A stretch of DNA of 64,000 nucleotides from Pseudomonas yamanorum (lineage in GTDB: Bacteria; Pseudomonadota; Gammaproteobacteria; Pseudomonadales; Pseudomonadaceae), in the NCBI RefSeq assembly GCF_013386765.1, contig NZ_JACARE010000032.1, positions 72,076 through 136,075 on the forward strand. The letters run 5' to 3'. The notes below the pieces were generated by a model. The model saw nothing but the letters and a program-made list of their open reading frames with translations, ran no database searches and was not told the DNA's origin. A program made the translations under genes and the position numbers. Below are positions 25,173 to 33,149 of the stretch, piece by piece (position 1 is the stretch's first letter; the number at the start of each line of letters is the position of its first letter).

Positions 25173-26525
25173 ATGTCCCAGTTAGAAACGCAGATTCCTG
25201 CCGCGCCTCCCATGGTGCGGCTTCCCCTCTTGCAACTGATTCTGGTAGGCCTGCAACACGTCTTGCTGATGTACGGTGGCGCCGTCGCCGTGCCTTTGAT
25301 CATCGGTCAGGCCGCGGGCCTGAGCCGTGAAGAAATCGCCTTCCTGATCAACGCCGACCTGCTGGTAGCGGGCATCGCAACCATGGTGCAGTCGTTCGGC
25401 ATCGGCCCCGTCGGCATCCGCATGCCGGTGATGATGGGCGCCAGTTTCGCCGCAGTCGGCAGTATGGTGGCCATGGCGGGCATGCCCGGTATCGGCCTGC
25501 AAGGGATCTTCGGCGCCACCATCGCCGCCGGCTTTTTCGGCATGCTGATCGCGCCGTTCATGTCCAAGGTCGTGCGCTTCTTTCCGCCGTTGGTGACCGG
25601 CACCGTGATCACCGCCATCGGTCTTTCGCTGTTTCCCGTCGCGGTCAATTGGGCCGGCGGCGGTGCTGCGGCCTCCACGTTTGGCTCACCGATTTACCTG
25701 GCGATCGCCGCACTGGTGCTGGCCACCATTTTGCTGATCAACCGTTTCATGCGCGGCTTCTGGGTGAACATCTCGGTGCTGATCGGCATGGCCCTGGGCT
25801 ACGGGTTGTGCGGCATGATCGGCATGGTCGACCTCAGCGGCCTCGCGCAGGCGCCGTGGGTACAAGTGGTGACGCCGCTGCATTTCGGCATGCCCAAGTT
25901 CGAGTTGGCGCCGATTCTGTCGATGTGCCTGGTGGTGGTGATTATCTTCGTCGAGTCCACCGGGATGTTCCTCGCCCTGGGCAAGATCACCGGCCAGGAC
26001 GTCACGCCGAAGATGCTGCGTCGCGGCCTGTTGTGTGATGCCGGCGCGTCGTTTTTTGCCGGGTTCTTCAACACCTTTACCCACTCCTCGTTCGCGCAGA
26101 ATATCGGCCTGGTGCAGATGACCGGCGTGCGCTGCCGCTCGGTGACGATCATGGCCGGTGCGTTTCTGATTGTGCTGAGCCTGCTGCCCAAGGCCGCGTT
26201 CCTGGTGGCCTCGATTCCTCCCGCAGTACTGGGCGGCGCGGCGATTGCCATGTTCGGCATGGTGGCGGCCACCGGGATCAAGATTCTGCAGGAAGCCGAC
26301 ATCGCCGACCGCCGCAACCAGTTGCTGGTGGCGGTGAGTATCGGCATGGGTTTAATCCCAGTGGTGCGTCCTGAGTTCTTCGCGCAACTGCCGCTGTGGA
26401 TGAGCCCGATCACCCACAGCGGTATCGCCATGGCCACGATCAGTGCGCTGTCGCTGAACCTGTTATTCAACATTCTGGGTGGCGCCGAACGCGCTGCCGC
26501 AAGCGAACTCGCTCACCAACACTGA
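25173..26525 (+). CDS. NCS2/NAT-family urate or xanthine permease
   Basis: This 450-residue inner-membrane protein belongs to the nucleobase-ascorbate (NAT) branch of NCS2. The LQHVLLMYGGAVAVP segment carries the QH motif of TM1, FVESTGMFLALGKITG the TM8 motif, and AQNIGLVQMTGVRCR the NAT signature. These features favour urate or xanthine over uracil. Its place after puuD suggests urate uptake feeding that enzyme. A second, AzgA-type permease lies at 12274, covering other purines. The ribosome binding site is GAGGTG. Confidence 0.92.
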   Translation: MSQLETQIPAAPPMVRLPLLQLILVGLQHVLLMYGGAVAVPLIIGQAAGLSREEIAFLINADLLVAGIATMVQSFGIGPVGIRMPVMMGASFAAVGSMVAMAGMPGIGLQGIFGATIAAGFFGMLIAPFMSKVVRFFPPLVTGTVITAIGLSLFPVAVNWAGGGAAASTFGSPIYLAIAALVLATILLINRFMRGFWVNISVLIGMALGYGLCGMIGMVDLSGLAQAPWVQVVTPLHFGMPKFELAPILSMCLVVVIIFVESTGMFLALGKITGQDVTPKMLRRGLLCDAGASFFAGFFNTFTHSSFAQNIGLVQMTGVRCRSVTIMAGAFLIVLSLLPKAAFLVASIPPAVLGGAAIAMFGMVAATGIKILQEADIADRRNQLLVAVSIGMGLIPVVRPEFFAQLPLWMSPITHSGIAMATISALSLNLLFNILGGAERAAASELAHQH

Positions 26526-26786
26526 TTCCTGCGTCACAACAAAAACAATAACGATCAGGGAACACACCATGCACGCCATTCACCCGGGGCCGGCCACGCG
26601 CCGTGCCCCATTCTCGCCCCGCGCGCTCTGTAACGGCGCACTTGAGCACAGGCCTGGGAGTCAGTATTCTCGGCGCCCGCTCAAATCGACTCAAAAAAAA
26701 ACAGCAAATGTAAAAGCTGACTGCAAGGCCAACTTATCCCGGCCCCAAGTCCGCAGCCAATGTGTGCAAAAACTCTCCGAATTCGA

Positions 26787-26801
26787 CTGTGTTCATCACA
26801 G
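26787..26801. promoter_or_regulatory. inverted repeat upstream of sigma-54 promoter
   Basis: CTGTG and CACAG flank the 5-base TTCAT. It is 32 bases upstream of the -24 element, nearer than usual for an enhancer site, so a role is uncertain. Confidence 0.35.
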
Positions 26802-26832
26802 CCGACGGGGATTTTTTGGCTTTTTAAACACC

Positions 26833-26849
26833 TTGGCGCAGCTCTTGCT
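26833..26849 (+). promoter_or_regulatory. sigma-54 promoter candidate
   Basis: TTGGCGCAGCTCTTGCT has GG and GC separated by 10 bases and matches the TTGGCACG-N4-TTGCT consensus except at two positions. It would start transcription about 100 bases before the Tsx-like porin gene. Confidence 0.65.
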
Positions 26850-26960
26850 AAAAGCATTAAAGCTGACCGAACAGACGATTTTTGCGGCAAGCCAAAAGAC
26901 GCCACACCAGAGCGTCCGCTTAGAAAAAAAACCAGAAACCTTTACCTCGGGAGCAACCGA

Positions 26961-27746
26961 ATGAAACGTACTGTGAACAGCCTGATGCTGGCAGGATCCC
27001 TGCTGGCCGGGGGCCAGGCCATGGCGGGTGATCTGCTGCAGTGGCAGAACAACAGCCTGACTTATCTGTGGGGCAAGAACTTCACTGTTAACCCGCAGAT
27101 CCAGCAAACCGTGACCTTCGAACACGCTGACGCGTGGAAGTACGGTGACAACTTCTTCTTTCTCGACCGCATCTTTTACAACGGCAAGGAAGACGGCAAC
27201 GTAGGCCCAAGTACTTACTACGGTGAGTTCAGCCCGCGCTTGTCGTTCGGCAAGATTTTCGACAAGGACTTGTCGTTCGGTCCGATCAAGGACGTGTTGC
27301 TGGCGTTCACTTACGAGTTCGGTGAAGGCGATAACGAATCGTACTTGCTGGGCCCGGGCTTCGACTTGGCAATCCCTGGTTTCGACTACTTCCAGCTGAA
27401 CTTCTACCAGCGCCAGACCGAAGGCAATCGCCCGGGTGACGGCGTGTGGCAGATCACTCCGGTGTGGTCGTACACAATCCCGGTGGGCAACTCCAATGTG
27501 TTGATCGACGGCTTTATGGACTGGGTGGTGGACAACGACAAGAACGCCCGTGGCACTTACCACGCCAACCTGCACTTCAACCCACAGATCAAATATGACC
27601 TGGGCAAGGCGCTGCATTGGGGCGAGAAGCAGTTGTATGTCGGTATCGAGTACGACTACTGGAAGAACAAGTACGGCATCCAGGACAGCGGCGCGTTCGA
27701 GACCAATCAGGACACGGCGAGCCTGTTGGTGAAGTACCACTTCTAA
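26961..27746 (+). CDS. Tsx/OmpK-like outer-membrane channel
   Basis: This 261-residue protein has a signal peptide (MKRTVNSLMLAGSLLAGGQAMA, cleavage after AMA). The rest is rich in aromatic, alternating beta-strand segments and ends in F (LLVKYHF), typical of an outer-membrane barrel. WQNNSLTYLWGKNF and FVEHAD-like strands resemble the Tsx/OmpK nucleoside channel family. Coming after the urate permease gene, it probably lets purines through the outer membrane. A sigma-54 promoter is predicted upstream, implying nitrogen control. Confidence 0.88.
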   Translation: MKRTVNSLMLAGSLLAGGQAMAGDLLQWQNNSLTYLWGKNFTVNPQIQQTVTFEHADAWKYGDNFFFLDRIFYNGKEDGNVGPSTYYGEFSPRLSFGKIFDKDLSFGPIKDVLLAFTYEFGEGDNESYLLGPGFDLAIPGFDYFQLNFYQRQTEGNRPGDGVWQITPVWSYTIPVGNSNVLIDGFMDWVVDNDKNARGTYHANLHFNPQIKYDLGKALHWGEKQLYVGIEYDYWKNKYGIQDSGAFETNQDTASLLVKYHF

Positions 27747-27779
27747 CCACACCGCATATCCCCTGTGGAATCGGGCTTG

Positions 27780-27867
27780 TGTGGGAGCCGGGCTTGCCCG
27801 CGATAGCATCACCTCGGTATGTCGGTTACACCGAGGTGATGCTATCGCAGGCAAGCCAGCTCCCACA
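27780..27867. repeat. REPIN with extended internal stem
   Basis: Inverted REPs surround a further perfect inverted repeat (ATAGCATCACCTCGGT and its complement, about 27804-27847), so nearly the whole element can fold into one long hairpin. It lies between convergent genes. Confidence 0.9.
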
Positions 27868-27881
27868 CAAGCCCCCCATAT

Positions 27882-29033
27882 TCAGTTCGGTGTCAGGCCC
27901 AGAAACCGCTTCAGCTCTTCGCGCTTGGCCAGCGCATCCCGCCGTCCCAGTTCGATCAACTCGCTGCAATACCCCGCCTCGAACAGCAAATAGCTGAGCA
28001 CACCCGCGCCACTGGTTTTGGTCGCCCCCGGCCCGCGCAGGAACAGGCGCAATGCCGCCGGCAATTCCTGACGATGACGCGCCGCGATTTCGTCGATCGG
28101 CTGGCTCGGTGCAATCACCAATACCTCCACCGGCGCCAAACCTTGTATCGCCGCATCGGCAGGTAGTACATGACTGAACTGGTTCAGGCGTTCGAGCAAT
28201 TCAATGTCGCTTTCCAGGCTGTCGATGAACGTGCTGTTGAGCATGTGCCCACCGATCTGCGCCAACGTCGGCTCCTGGCCGGTGAAGGTGCGTGCCGGGT
28301 TCGAAGGGTCGTTGCCGCGCGGGTTGCCACTCACGCCCACTACCAGCACACGGCTGGCTCCCAGGTGCAGCGCTGGGCTGATCGGCGCCGACTGCCGCAC
28401 GGCACCGTCACCAAAATATTCCTGATCGAGTTTCACCGGCGCAAACAGCAACGGAATCGCCGAACTGGCCAGCAGGTGCTCAACGGTCAATTGGGTGGGA
28501 ATGCCTATACGCCGATGCCGCAGCCATGCATCGATGGTGCCGCCGCCCTGATAGAAGGTCACGGCTTGCCCGGACTCGTACCCGAAGGCCGTCACAGCCA
28601 CCGCATGCAGGTGCTTTTCGCGGATCGACTGTTCGATGCCTTCCAGATGCAGCTTGTCCCGCAACAAGTCCCGCAGCGGCGAACTGTTGAGCAGCGCCAC
28701 CGGCACCTGTGCGCCGAGCCCCAGCAGGCTGTGGATAAGAAACCGGCTCGCCTGGCTGATCACCCCGGGCCAGTCGCTGCGCAGCACCAGGTGGCTGCGA
28801 AAGCCTTGCCAGAAGGCGGTCAGGCGCTGGATGGCGGCGGTAAAATCCATCGCGCCGCTGGCCAGGCTCACCGCATTGATCGCCCCGGCCGAGGTGCCGA
28901 CAATCACCGGAAACGGGTTGGCTGCCCCCGGCGGCAACAACTCGGCAATCGCCGCCAATACCCCCACCTGATAGGCGGCCCGCGCCCCGCCTCCGGAAAG
29001 AATCAAGCCTGTGACCGGTTCAGCTGGGCGCAT
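27882..29033 (-). CDS. patatin-like phospholipase
   Basis: This 383-residue protein is a patatin-family acyl hydrolase. The oxyanion-hole motif SGGGARAAYQVG is at residues about 13-24, the nucleophile serine in GTSAGA near 47-52, and the catalytic aspartate in DGAVRQ near 207. No signal peptide or autotransporter domain is present, so it is probably cytoplasmic or membrane-associated. It ends 33 bases before the acyltransferase gene's end on the same strand, downstream in transcription order. P. aeruginosa has a similar gene at this site. Confidence 0.92.
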   Translation of the reverse strand: MRPAEPVTGLILSGGGARAAYQVGVLAAIAELLPPGAANPFPVIVGTSAGAINAVSLASGAMDFTAAIQRLTAFWQGFRSHLVLRSDWPGVISQASRFLIHSLLGLGAQVPVALLNSSPLRDLLRDKLHLEGIEQSIREKHLHAVAVTAFGYESGQAVTFYQGGGTIDAWLRHRRIGIPTQLTVEHLLASSAIPLLFAPVKLDQEYFGDGAVRQSAPISPALHLGASRVLVVGVSGNPRGNDPSNPARTFTGQEPTLAQIGGHMLNSTFIDSLESDIELLERLNQFSHVLPADAAIQGLAPVEVLVIAPSQPIDEIAARHRQELPAALRLFLRGPGATKTSGAGVLSYLLFEAGYCSELIELGRRDALAKREELKRFLGLTPN

Positions 29034-29065
29034 TGCATCACTCCATGTTGCTTGGGGACTTCAGA

Positions 29066-30001
29066 TCAACGACGGCGTTTTTCATACAGCTTAGGCTCAC
29101 CCGGTGGCCGGCTCTTGAAGCGGCGGTGGGTCCACAGGTATTGCTCGGGGCATGCGCGCACAGAGGCTTCGACCCACTGGTTGATGCGCAGGCAATCGAT
29201 CTCGTCGGTTTCACCGGGGAAGTCGGTGAGCGGAGGATGAACCACCAGGCGATAACCGCTGCCGTCAGCCAGGCGTTCCTGGGTGAACGGCACCACCAAC
29301 GCCTTGCCCAGGCGCGCAAATTTGCTGGTGGCGGTCACGGTGGCCGCCTGAATGCCGAACAACGGCACGAAGATACTTTGCTTGGCGCCGTAGTCCTGGT
29401 CCGGTGCGTACCAGATCGCACGGCCGGCCCGCAGCAGCTTGAGCATGCCGCGCACGTCTTCGCGCTCTACGGCCAGGGAGTCGAGGTTGTGCCGCTCGCG
29501 GCCACGGCGCTGGACGAAATCGAACAGCGGGTTACCGTGCTCGCGGTACATGCCGTCGATGGTGTGCTTCTGCCCCAGCAACGCGGCGCCGATTTCCAGG
29601 GTGGTGAAATGCAGGGCCATGAGGATCACGCCCTTGCCTTCCAGTTGCGCCTGCTTGAGGTGCTCCAGCCCTTCGACATGGGCCAGGCGCGCCAGGCGCG
29701 GCTTGGACCACCACCAGCTCATGGCCATCTCGAAGAAGGCGATGCCGGTGGAGGCAAAGTTTTCCTTGAGCAAATGTTTACGCTCTTTGGCGGACTTTTC
29801 CGGGAAACACAGTTCCAGGTTTCGCGCGGCGATGCGTCGACGTTCACCGGCCACCCGGTACATTCCCGCCCCCAGGGCACGGCCAATCCCCAGTAAAGCC
29901 CGGTACGGCAACTGCACAATCAGCCACAGCAAACCGAGTCCCAGCCATAACAGCCAAAAACGCGGGTGAAAAAATTCAGCTCGAAAACGCGGGCGATCCA
30001 T
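29066..30001 (-). CDS. lpxL: lipid A biosynthesis lauroyl acyltransferase (LpxL/HtrB family)
   Basis: LpxL-family enzymes add a secondary acyl chain to lipid A precursor at the inner membrane. The 311-residue product has an N-terminal hydrophobic anchor (WLLWLGLGLLWLIVQLPY), the catalytic H-x4-E in ALHFTTLEIG, and GMYREHGNPLFD. I prefer the ATG at 30001 (MDRPRFRAEFFHP); the frame continues seven codons further. Pseudomonads carry more than one paralogue; this is the copy next to minC, called htrB2 in P. aeruginosa as I recall. Confidence 0.92.
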   Translation of the reverse strand: MDRPRFRAEFFHPRFWLLWLGLGLLWLIVQLPYRALLGIGRALGAGMYRVAGERRRIAARNLELCFPEKSAKERKHLLKENFASTGIAFFEMAMSWWWSKPRLARLAHVEGLEHLKQAQLEGKGVILMALHFTTLEIGAALLGQKHTIDGMYREHGNPLFDFVQRRGRERHNLDSLAVEREDVRGMLKLLRAGRAIWYAPDQDYGAKQSIFVPLFGIQAATVTATSKFARLGKALVVPFTQERLADGSGYRLVVHPPLTDFPGETDEIDCLRINQWVEASVRACPEQYLWTHRRFKSRPPGEPKLYEKRRR

Positions 30002-30119
30002 TAATGATTCCGGCAAAGACAACGGCCGCGCATTCTACAACGGTTCGACCCGGCTTGCGGCTAGCGGATGTTCTCGTTATAAGTCTCGACACTTTTCGTG
30101 ACAAGCCGCTTTGCCGACC

Positions 30120-30857
30120 ATGAGCCAAACCGAACCGCTAGACCAAGATCCCGTGTTCCAGTTGAAAGGCAGCATGCTCGCCATTACCGTGCTGGAACTG
30201 GCCCGCAATGACCTTGACGCCCTGGACCGCCAGCTCGCCGCCAAGGTCGCCCTCGCGCCGAACTTCTTCAACAACGCGCCGCTGGTGCTGGCCCTGGACA
30301 AACTCCCGGCCGGCCAGGGCGCTGTCGACCTGCCCGGGTTAATGCGTGTGTGCCGCCAGCATGGCCTGCGCACCCTGGCGATTCGTGCCAGTCGTATCGA
30401 AGACATTGCCGCGGCAATTGCCATTGAACTGCCAGTACTGCCGCCGTCCGGTGCTCGGGAGCGTCCGCTGGACCCGTTGGTCGGCGAAGAGAAGAAAAAA
30501 CCGGAAAAACCGCCGGAGCCGACGATCAAGCCTACAAAGATCATCACCTCTCCCGTGCGGGGCGGGCAGCAGATTTACGCCCAGGGTGGCGACCTTGTGG
30601 TCATCGCCCCGGTCAGTCCGGGGGCGGAACTTCTCGCCGATGGAAACATCCATGTATACGGTCCCATGCGGGGTCGTGCACTGGCCGGCATAAAAGGTGA
30701 CACAAAGGCCCGTATTTTTTGCCAGCAGTTGACCGCTGAGCTAGTGTCCATCGCAGGCCAGTACAAGGTTTCGGAAGATTTGCGCCGCGATCCGCTGTGG
30801 GGGGCCGGGGTACAAGTCAGCCTGTCGGGCGATGTGTTGAACATCGTTCGTCTTTAA
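30120..30857 (+). CDS. minC: septum site-determining protein MinC
   Basis: MinC inhibits FtsZ polymerisation and keeps division at midcell. The 245-residue product has an N-terminal FtsZ-binding domain (about 1-105), a Glu/Lys/Pro linker (EEKKKPEKPPEPTIKP, about 122-140) and the C-terminal beta-helix domain that binds MinD (GGDLVVIAPVSPGAELLADG, VYGPMRGRALAGI). I use the ATG at 30120; a TTG three codons upstream is less likely. It is 199 bases from minD, longer than usual within an operon. Confidence 0.96.
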   Translation: MSQTEPLDQDPVFQLKGSMLAITVLELARNDLDALDRQLAAKVALAPNFFNNAPLVLALDKLPAGQGAVDLPGLMRVCRQHGLRTLAIRASRIEDIAAAIAIELPVLPPSGARERPLDPLVGEEKKKPEKPPEPTIKPTKIITSPVRGGQQIYAQGGDLVVIAPVSPGAELLADGNIHVYGPMRGRALAGIKGDTKARIFCQQLTAELVSIAGQYKVSEDLRRDPLWGAGVQVSLSGDVLNIVRL

Positions 30858-31056
30858 CGGATACTGCCGCATTTTCCAAGCATCTCTGGACTCTGATAGC
30901 ACAGCGAAAACGGCAAAACTTGTGTAGGAATAATTTAAAGGCGGGGTTTGCCTAGGCAAGCCGTGCTTTCTCCTACAAGAGCTGCCCGCCTGCCGCGAGT
31001 TTCAAGAGATGTTTTTCAGGGGCTAAAAAGTCCTTTTTCCTTAGGGGTGAAACACC
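30858..31056. other. minC-minD spacer with inverted repeats
   Basis: The spacer contains the 12-base palindrome TTGCCTAGGCAA (30948-30959) nested in an imperfect inverted repeat (CTTGTGTAGGA and TCCTACAAG, about 30919-30979). The outer arms look like a decayed REP. A second promoter for minDE could lie here. Confidence 0.5.
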
Positions 31057-31869
31057 TTGGCCAAGATTCTCGTGGTTACATCCGGCAAGGGTGGTGTGGG
31101 TAAGACCACCACCAGCGCCGCTATCGGTACCGGCCTCGCTCTGCGCGGCCACAAGACAGTCATCGTCGACTTCGACGTCGGTTTGCGTAACCTCGACCTG
31201 ATCATGGGCTGCGAACGCCGCGTGGTGTACGACTTCGTCAACGTGGTCAACGGCGAAGCCAACCTGCAACAGGCCCTGATCAAGGACAAGCGCCTTGAGA
31301 ACCTGTACGTACTGGCCGCCAGCCAGACCCGCGACAAAGAAGCGCTGACCAAGGAAGGCGTGGGCAAGGTCCTCGCCGAGCTGAAAGAAACCTTCGAATA
31401 CGTGGTGTGCGATTCCCCGGCGGGTATCGAGACCGGTGCTCACCTGGCGATGTACTTCGCCGACGAAGCCATCGTCGTGACCAACCCTGAAGTGTCTTCG
31501 GTACGTGACTCGGACCGCATGCTCGGCCTGCTGGCCAGCAAGTCCCAGCGCGCCGAAAAAGGCGAAGAGCCGATCAAGGAACACCTGCTGCTGACCCGCT
31601 ACAACCCTGAGCGCGTGAGCAAGGGCGAGATGCTTGGCGTTGAAGACGTCAAGGACATCCTGGCCGTGACCCTGCTGGGCGTGATCCCGGAATCCCAGGC
31701 CGTGCTCAAGGCGTCCAACCAGGGCGTGCCGGTGATTCTCGACGACCAGAGCGACGCCGGCCAGGCGTACAGCGATGCAGTTGATCGCTTGCTGGGCAAA
31801 ACCGTGGAACATCGCTTCCTCGATGTAGCGAAGAAGGGATTCTTCGAGCGTATCTTTGGAGGCAACTAA
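31057..31869 (+). CDS. minD: septum site-determining ATPase MinD
   Basis: MinD is the membrane-bound ATPase that recruits MinC and oscillates under MinE. The 270-residue product has the deviant Walker A KGGVGKTTT at residues about 10-18, DFDVGLRNLD and CDSPAGIE. The C-terminal amphipathic helix (KKGFFERIFGG) binds membrane. The start is an uncommon TTG, supported by the AGGGG ribosome binding site and by the LAKILVVTSGKGG N-terminus. minE starts 3 bases after the stop. Confidence 0.97.
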   Translation: MAKILVVTSGKGGVGKTTTSAAIGTGLALRGHKTVIVDFDVGLRNLDLIMGCERRVVYDFVNVVNGEANLQQALIKDKRLENLYVLAASQTRDKEALTKEGVGKVLAELKETFEYVVCDSPAGIETGAHLAMYFADEAIVVTNPEVSSVRDSDRMLGLLASKSQRAEKGEEPIKEHLLLTRYNPERVSKGEMLGVEDVKDILAVTLLGVIPESQAVLKASNQGVPVILDDQSDAGQAYSDAVDRLLGKTVEHRFLDVAKKGFFERIFGGN

Positions 31870-31872
31870 ACA

Positions 31873-32127
31873 ATGAAATTTCTCGACTTCTTTCGCGCCA
31901 ACAAAAAGCCAAGTACCGCGTCGGTAGCGAAAGAGCGTCTACAGATCATCGTGGCGCACGAACGCGGCCAACGCAGCACCCCGGATTACCTGCCAGCCTT
32001 GCAGAAGGAGTTGGTCGAGGTGATCCGCAAGTACGTCAATATCGGCAACGATGACGTGCATGTCGCCCTGGAAAATGACGGCAGCTGCTCGATTCTGGAA
32101 CTCAATATCACCCTGCCTGATCGTTGA
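31873..32127 (+). CDS. minE: cell division topological specificity factor MinE
   Basis: MinE stimulates MinD's ATPase and drives its pole-to-pole oscillation. The 84-residue protein has the N-terminal membrane-targeting and anti-MinCD region (FLDFFRANKKPSTASVAKER) and the topological specificity domain with LQIIVAHERGQRS. Length matches the family. It directly follows minD. A REPIN ends the operon. Confidence 0.97.
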   Translation: MKFLDFFRANKKPSTASVAKERLQIIVAHERGQRSTPDYLPALQKELVEVIRKYVNIGNDDVHVALENDGSCSILELNITLPDR

Positions 32128-32168
32128 TCGAAAAGGCGGTCGCCACGGCGGCTCGGTTACTGGACTTC

Positions 32169-32268
32169 TGTAGGAGCGAGCTTGCTCGCGATGGACGTTA
32201 ACGATAACGCGCTCATCCTGAATGAACGTGTTGTTCTTAAGTTTTTCGCGAGCAAGCTCGCTCCTACA
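32169..32268. repeat. REPIN, GTAGGAGCGAGCTTGCTCGC type
   Basis: Inverted pair between minE and rluA, with near-perfect outer arms. Confidence 0.9.
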
Positions 32269-32318
32269 GAAACTTCGGCAACCCAGCCGCCGTTGGCGTT
32301 TGTTACGAGGCTGTTTTA

Positions 32319-32954
32319 ATGCCGTTGTCCAATGTCCATATCCTTCATCAGGACGCTGCTGTCCTGGTGGTGAACAAGCCTACCCTGCTGCTCTCGGTGC
32401 CCGGTCGCGCCGACGACAACAAGGACTGCCTGATCACCCGCCTGCAGGAAAACGGCTACCCCGAAGCCCGTATCGTTCATCGCCTGGATTGGGAAACGTC
32501 CGGCATCATCCTGCTGGCCCGCGACGCAGACAGCCACCGTGAACTGTCCCGCCAGTTCCACGACCGGGAAACCGAAAAAGCCTACACCGCGCTGTGCTGG
32601 GGCCAACCGGAACTGGACAGCGGCAGCATCGACTTGCCATTGCGCTACGACCCACCGACCAAGCCACGGCACGTGGTGGACCATGAGTTCGGCAAGAACG
32701 CACTGACCTTCTGGAAAGTCCTGGAACGTTGCGGCGATTGGTGCCGGGTTGAGTTAACGCCGATTACCGGGCGCTCCCATCAACTGCGGGTGCACATGTT
32801 GTCCATCGGGCATCCGCTGCTGGGCGATGGCTTGTACGCCCATGAACAGGCATTGGCCGCCTGGCCACGCCTGTGCCTGCACGCCAGCATGCTGAGCTTC
32901 ACCCATCCCCAGAGCGGCGAGCGGTTGCGCTTCGAGTGCCCGGCACCGTTTTAA
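32319..32954 (+). CDS. rluA: RluA-family pseudouridine synthase
   Basis: This 211-residue enzyme converts uridine to pseudouridine in RNA. The catalytic aspartate is in HRLDWETSGIILLARD near residue 52, and RSHQLRVHM is the other family motif. Length and the absence of an S4 domain match RluA, which acts on 23S rRNA position 746 and tRNA position 32 in E. coli. Its place after minE is the same as in P. aeruginosa. Confidence 0.92.
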   Translation: MPLSNVHILHQDAAVLVVNKPTLLLSVPGRADDNKDCLITRLQENGYPEARIVHRLDWETSGIILLARDADSHRELSRQFHDRETEKAYTALCWGQPELDSGSIDLPLRYDPPTKPRHVVDHEFGKNALTFWKVLERCGDWCRVELTPITGRSHQLRVHMLSIGHPLLGDGLYAHEQALAAWPRLCLHASMLSFTHPQSGERLRFECPAPF

Positions 32955-32972
32955 ACTGCAAACCCGATCAAA

Positions 32973-33060
32973 TGTGGGAGCTGGCTTGCCTGCGATAACG
33001 GTGTGTCAGCCCCCAATTGGTTACTGGCAGACCGCTATCGCAGGTAAGCCAGCTCCCACA
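32973..33060. repeat. REPIN, GTGGGAGCTGGCTTGCCTGC type
   Basis: Inverted REP pair between rluA and the aminopeptidase gene; the right arm has one base change (GTAAGCC). Confidence 0.9.
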
Positions 33061-33149
33061 TGGGTTTTGCGCCCGTCTCAAGACAGCAGCTTCCCTCCAA
33101 ATTCTGAGCCAATACGGTAAACTCGCGCCATTGCTGTCTGGAGCTACTT

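Larger units (their letters stand above)
26526..26960. other. intergenic region before the Tsx-like gene
   Basis: In these 435 bases I see no convincing gene. A short open frame from the ATG at 26569 starts with a Pro/Arg-rich sequence of no family character. The region contains a sigma-54 type promoter near 26833 and an upstream CTGTG-N5-CACAG inverted repeat. Confidence 0.6.

Noticed and set aside
26569..26964. Small protein starting at the ATG at 26569
   Set aside because: The frame runs through the sigma-54 promoter and into the porin start with no family-like sequence and no good ribosome binding site.
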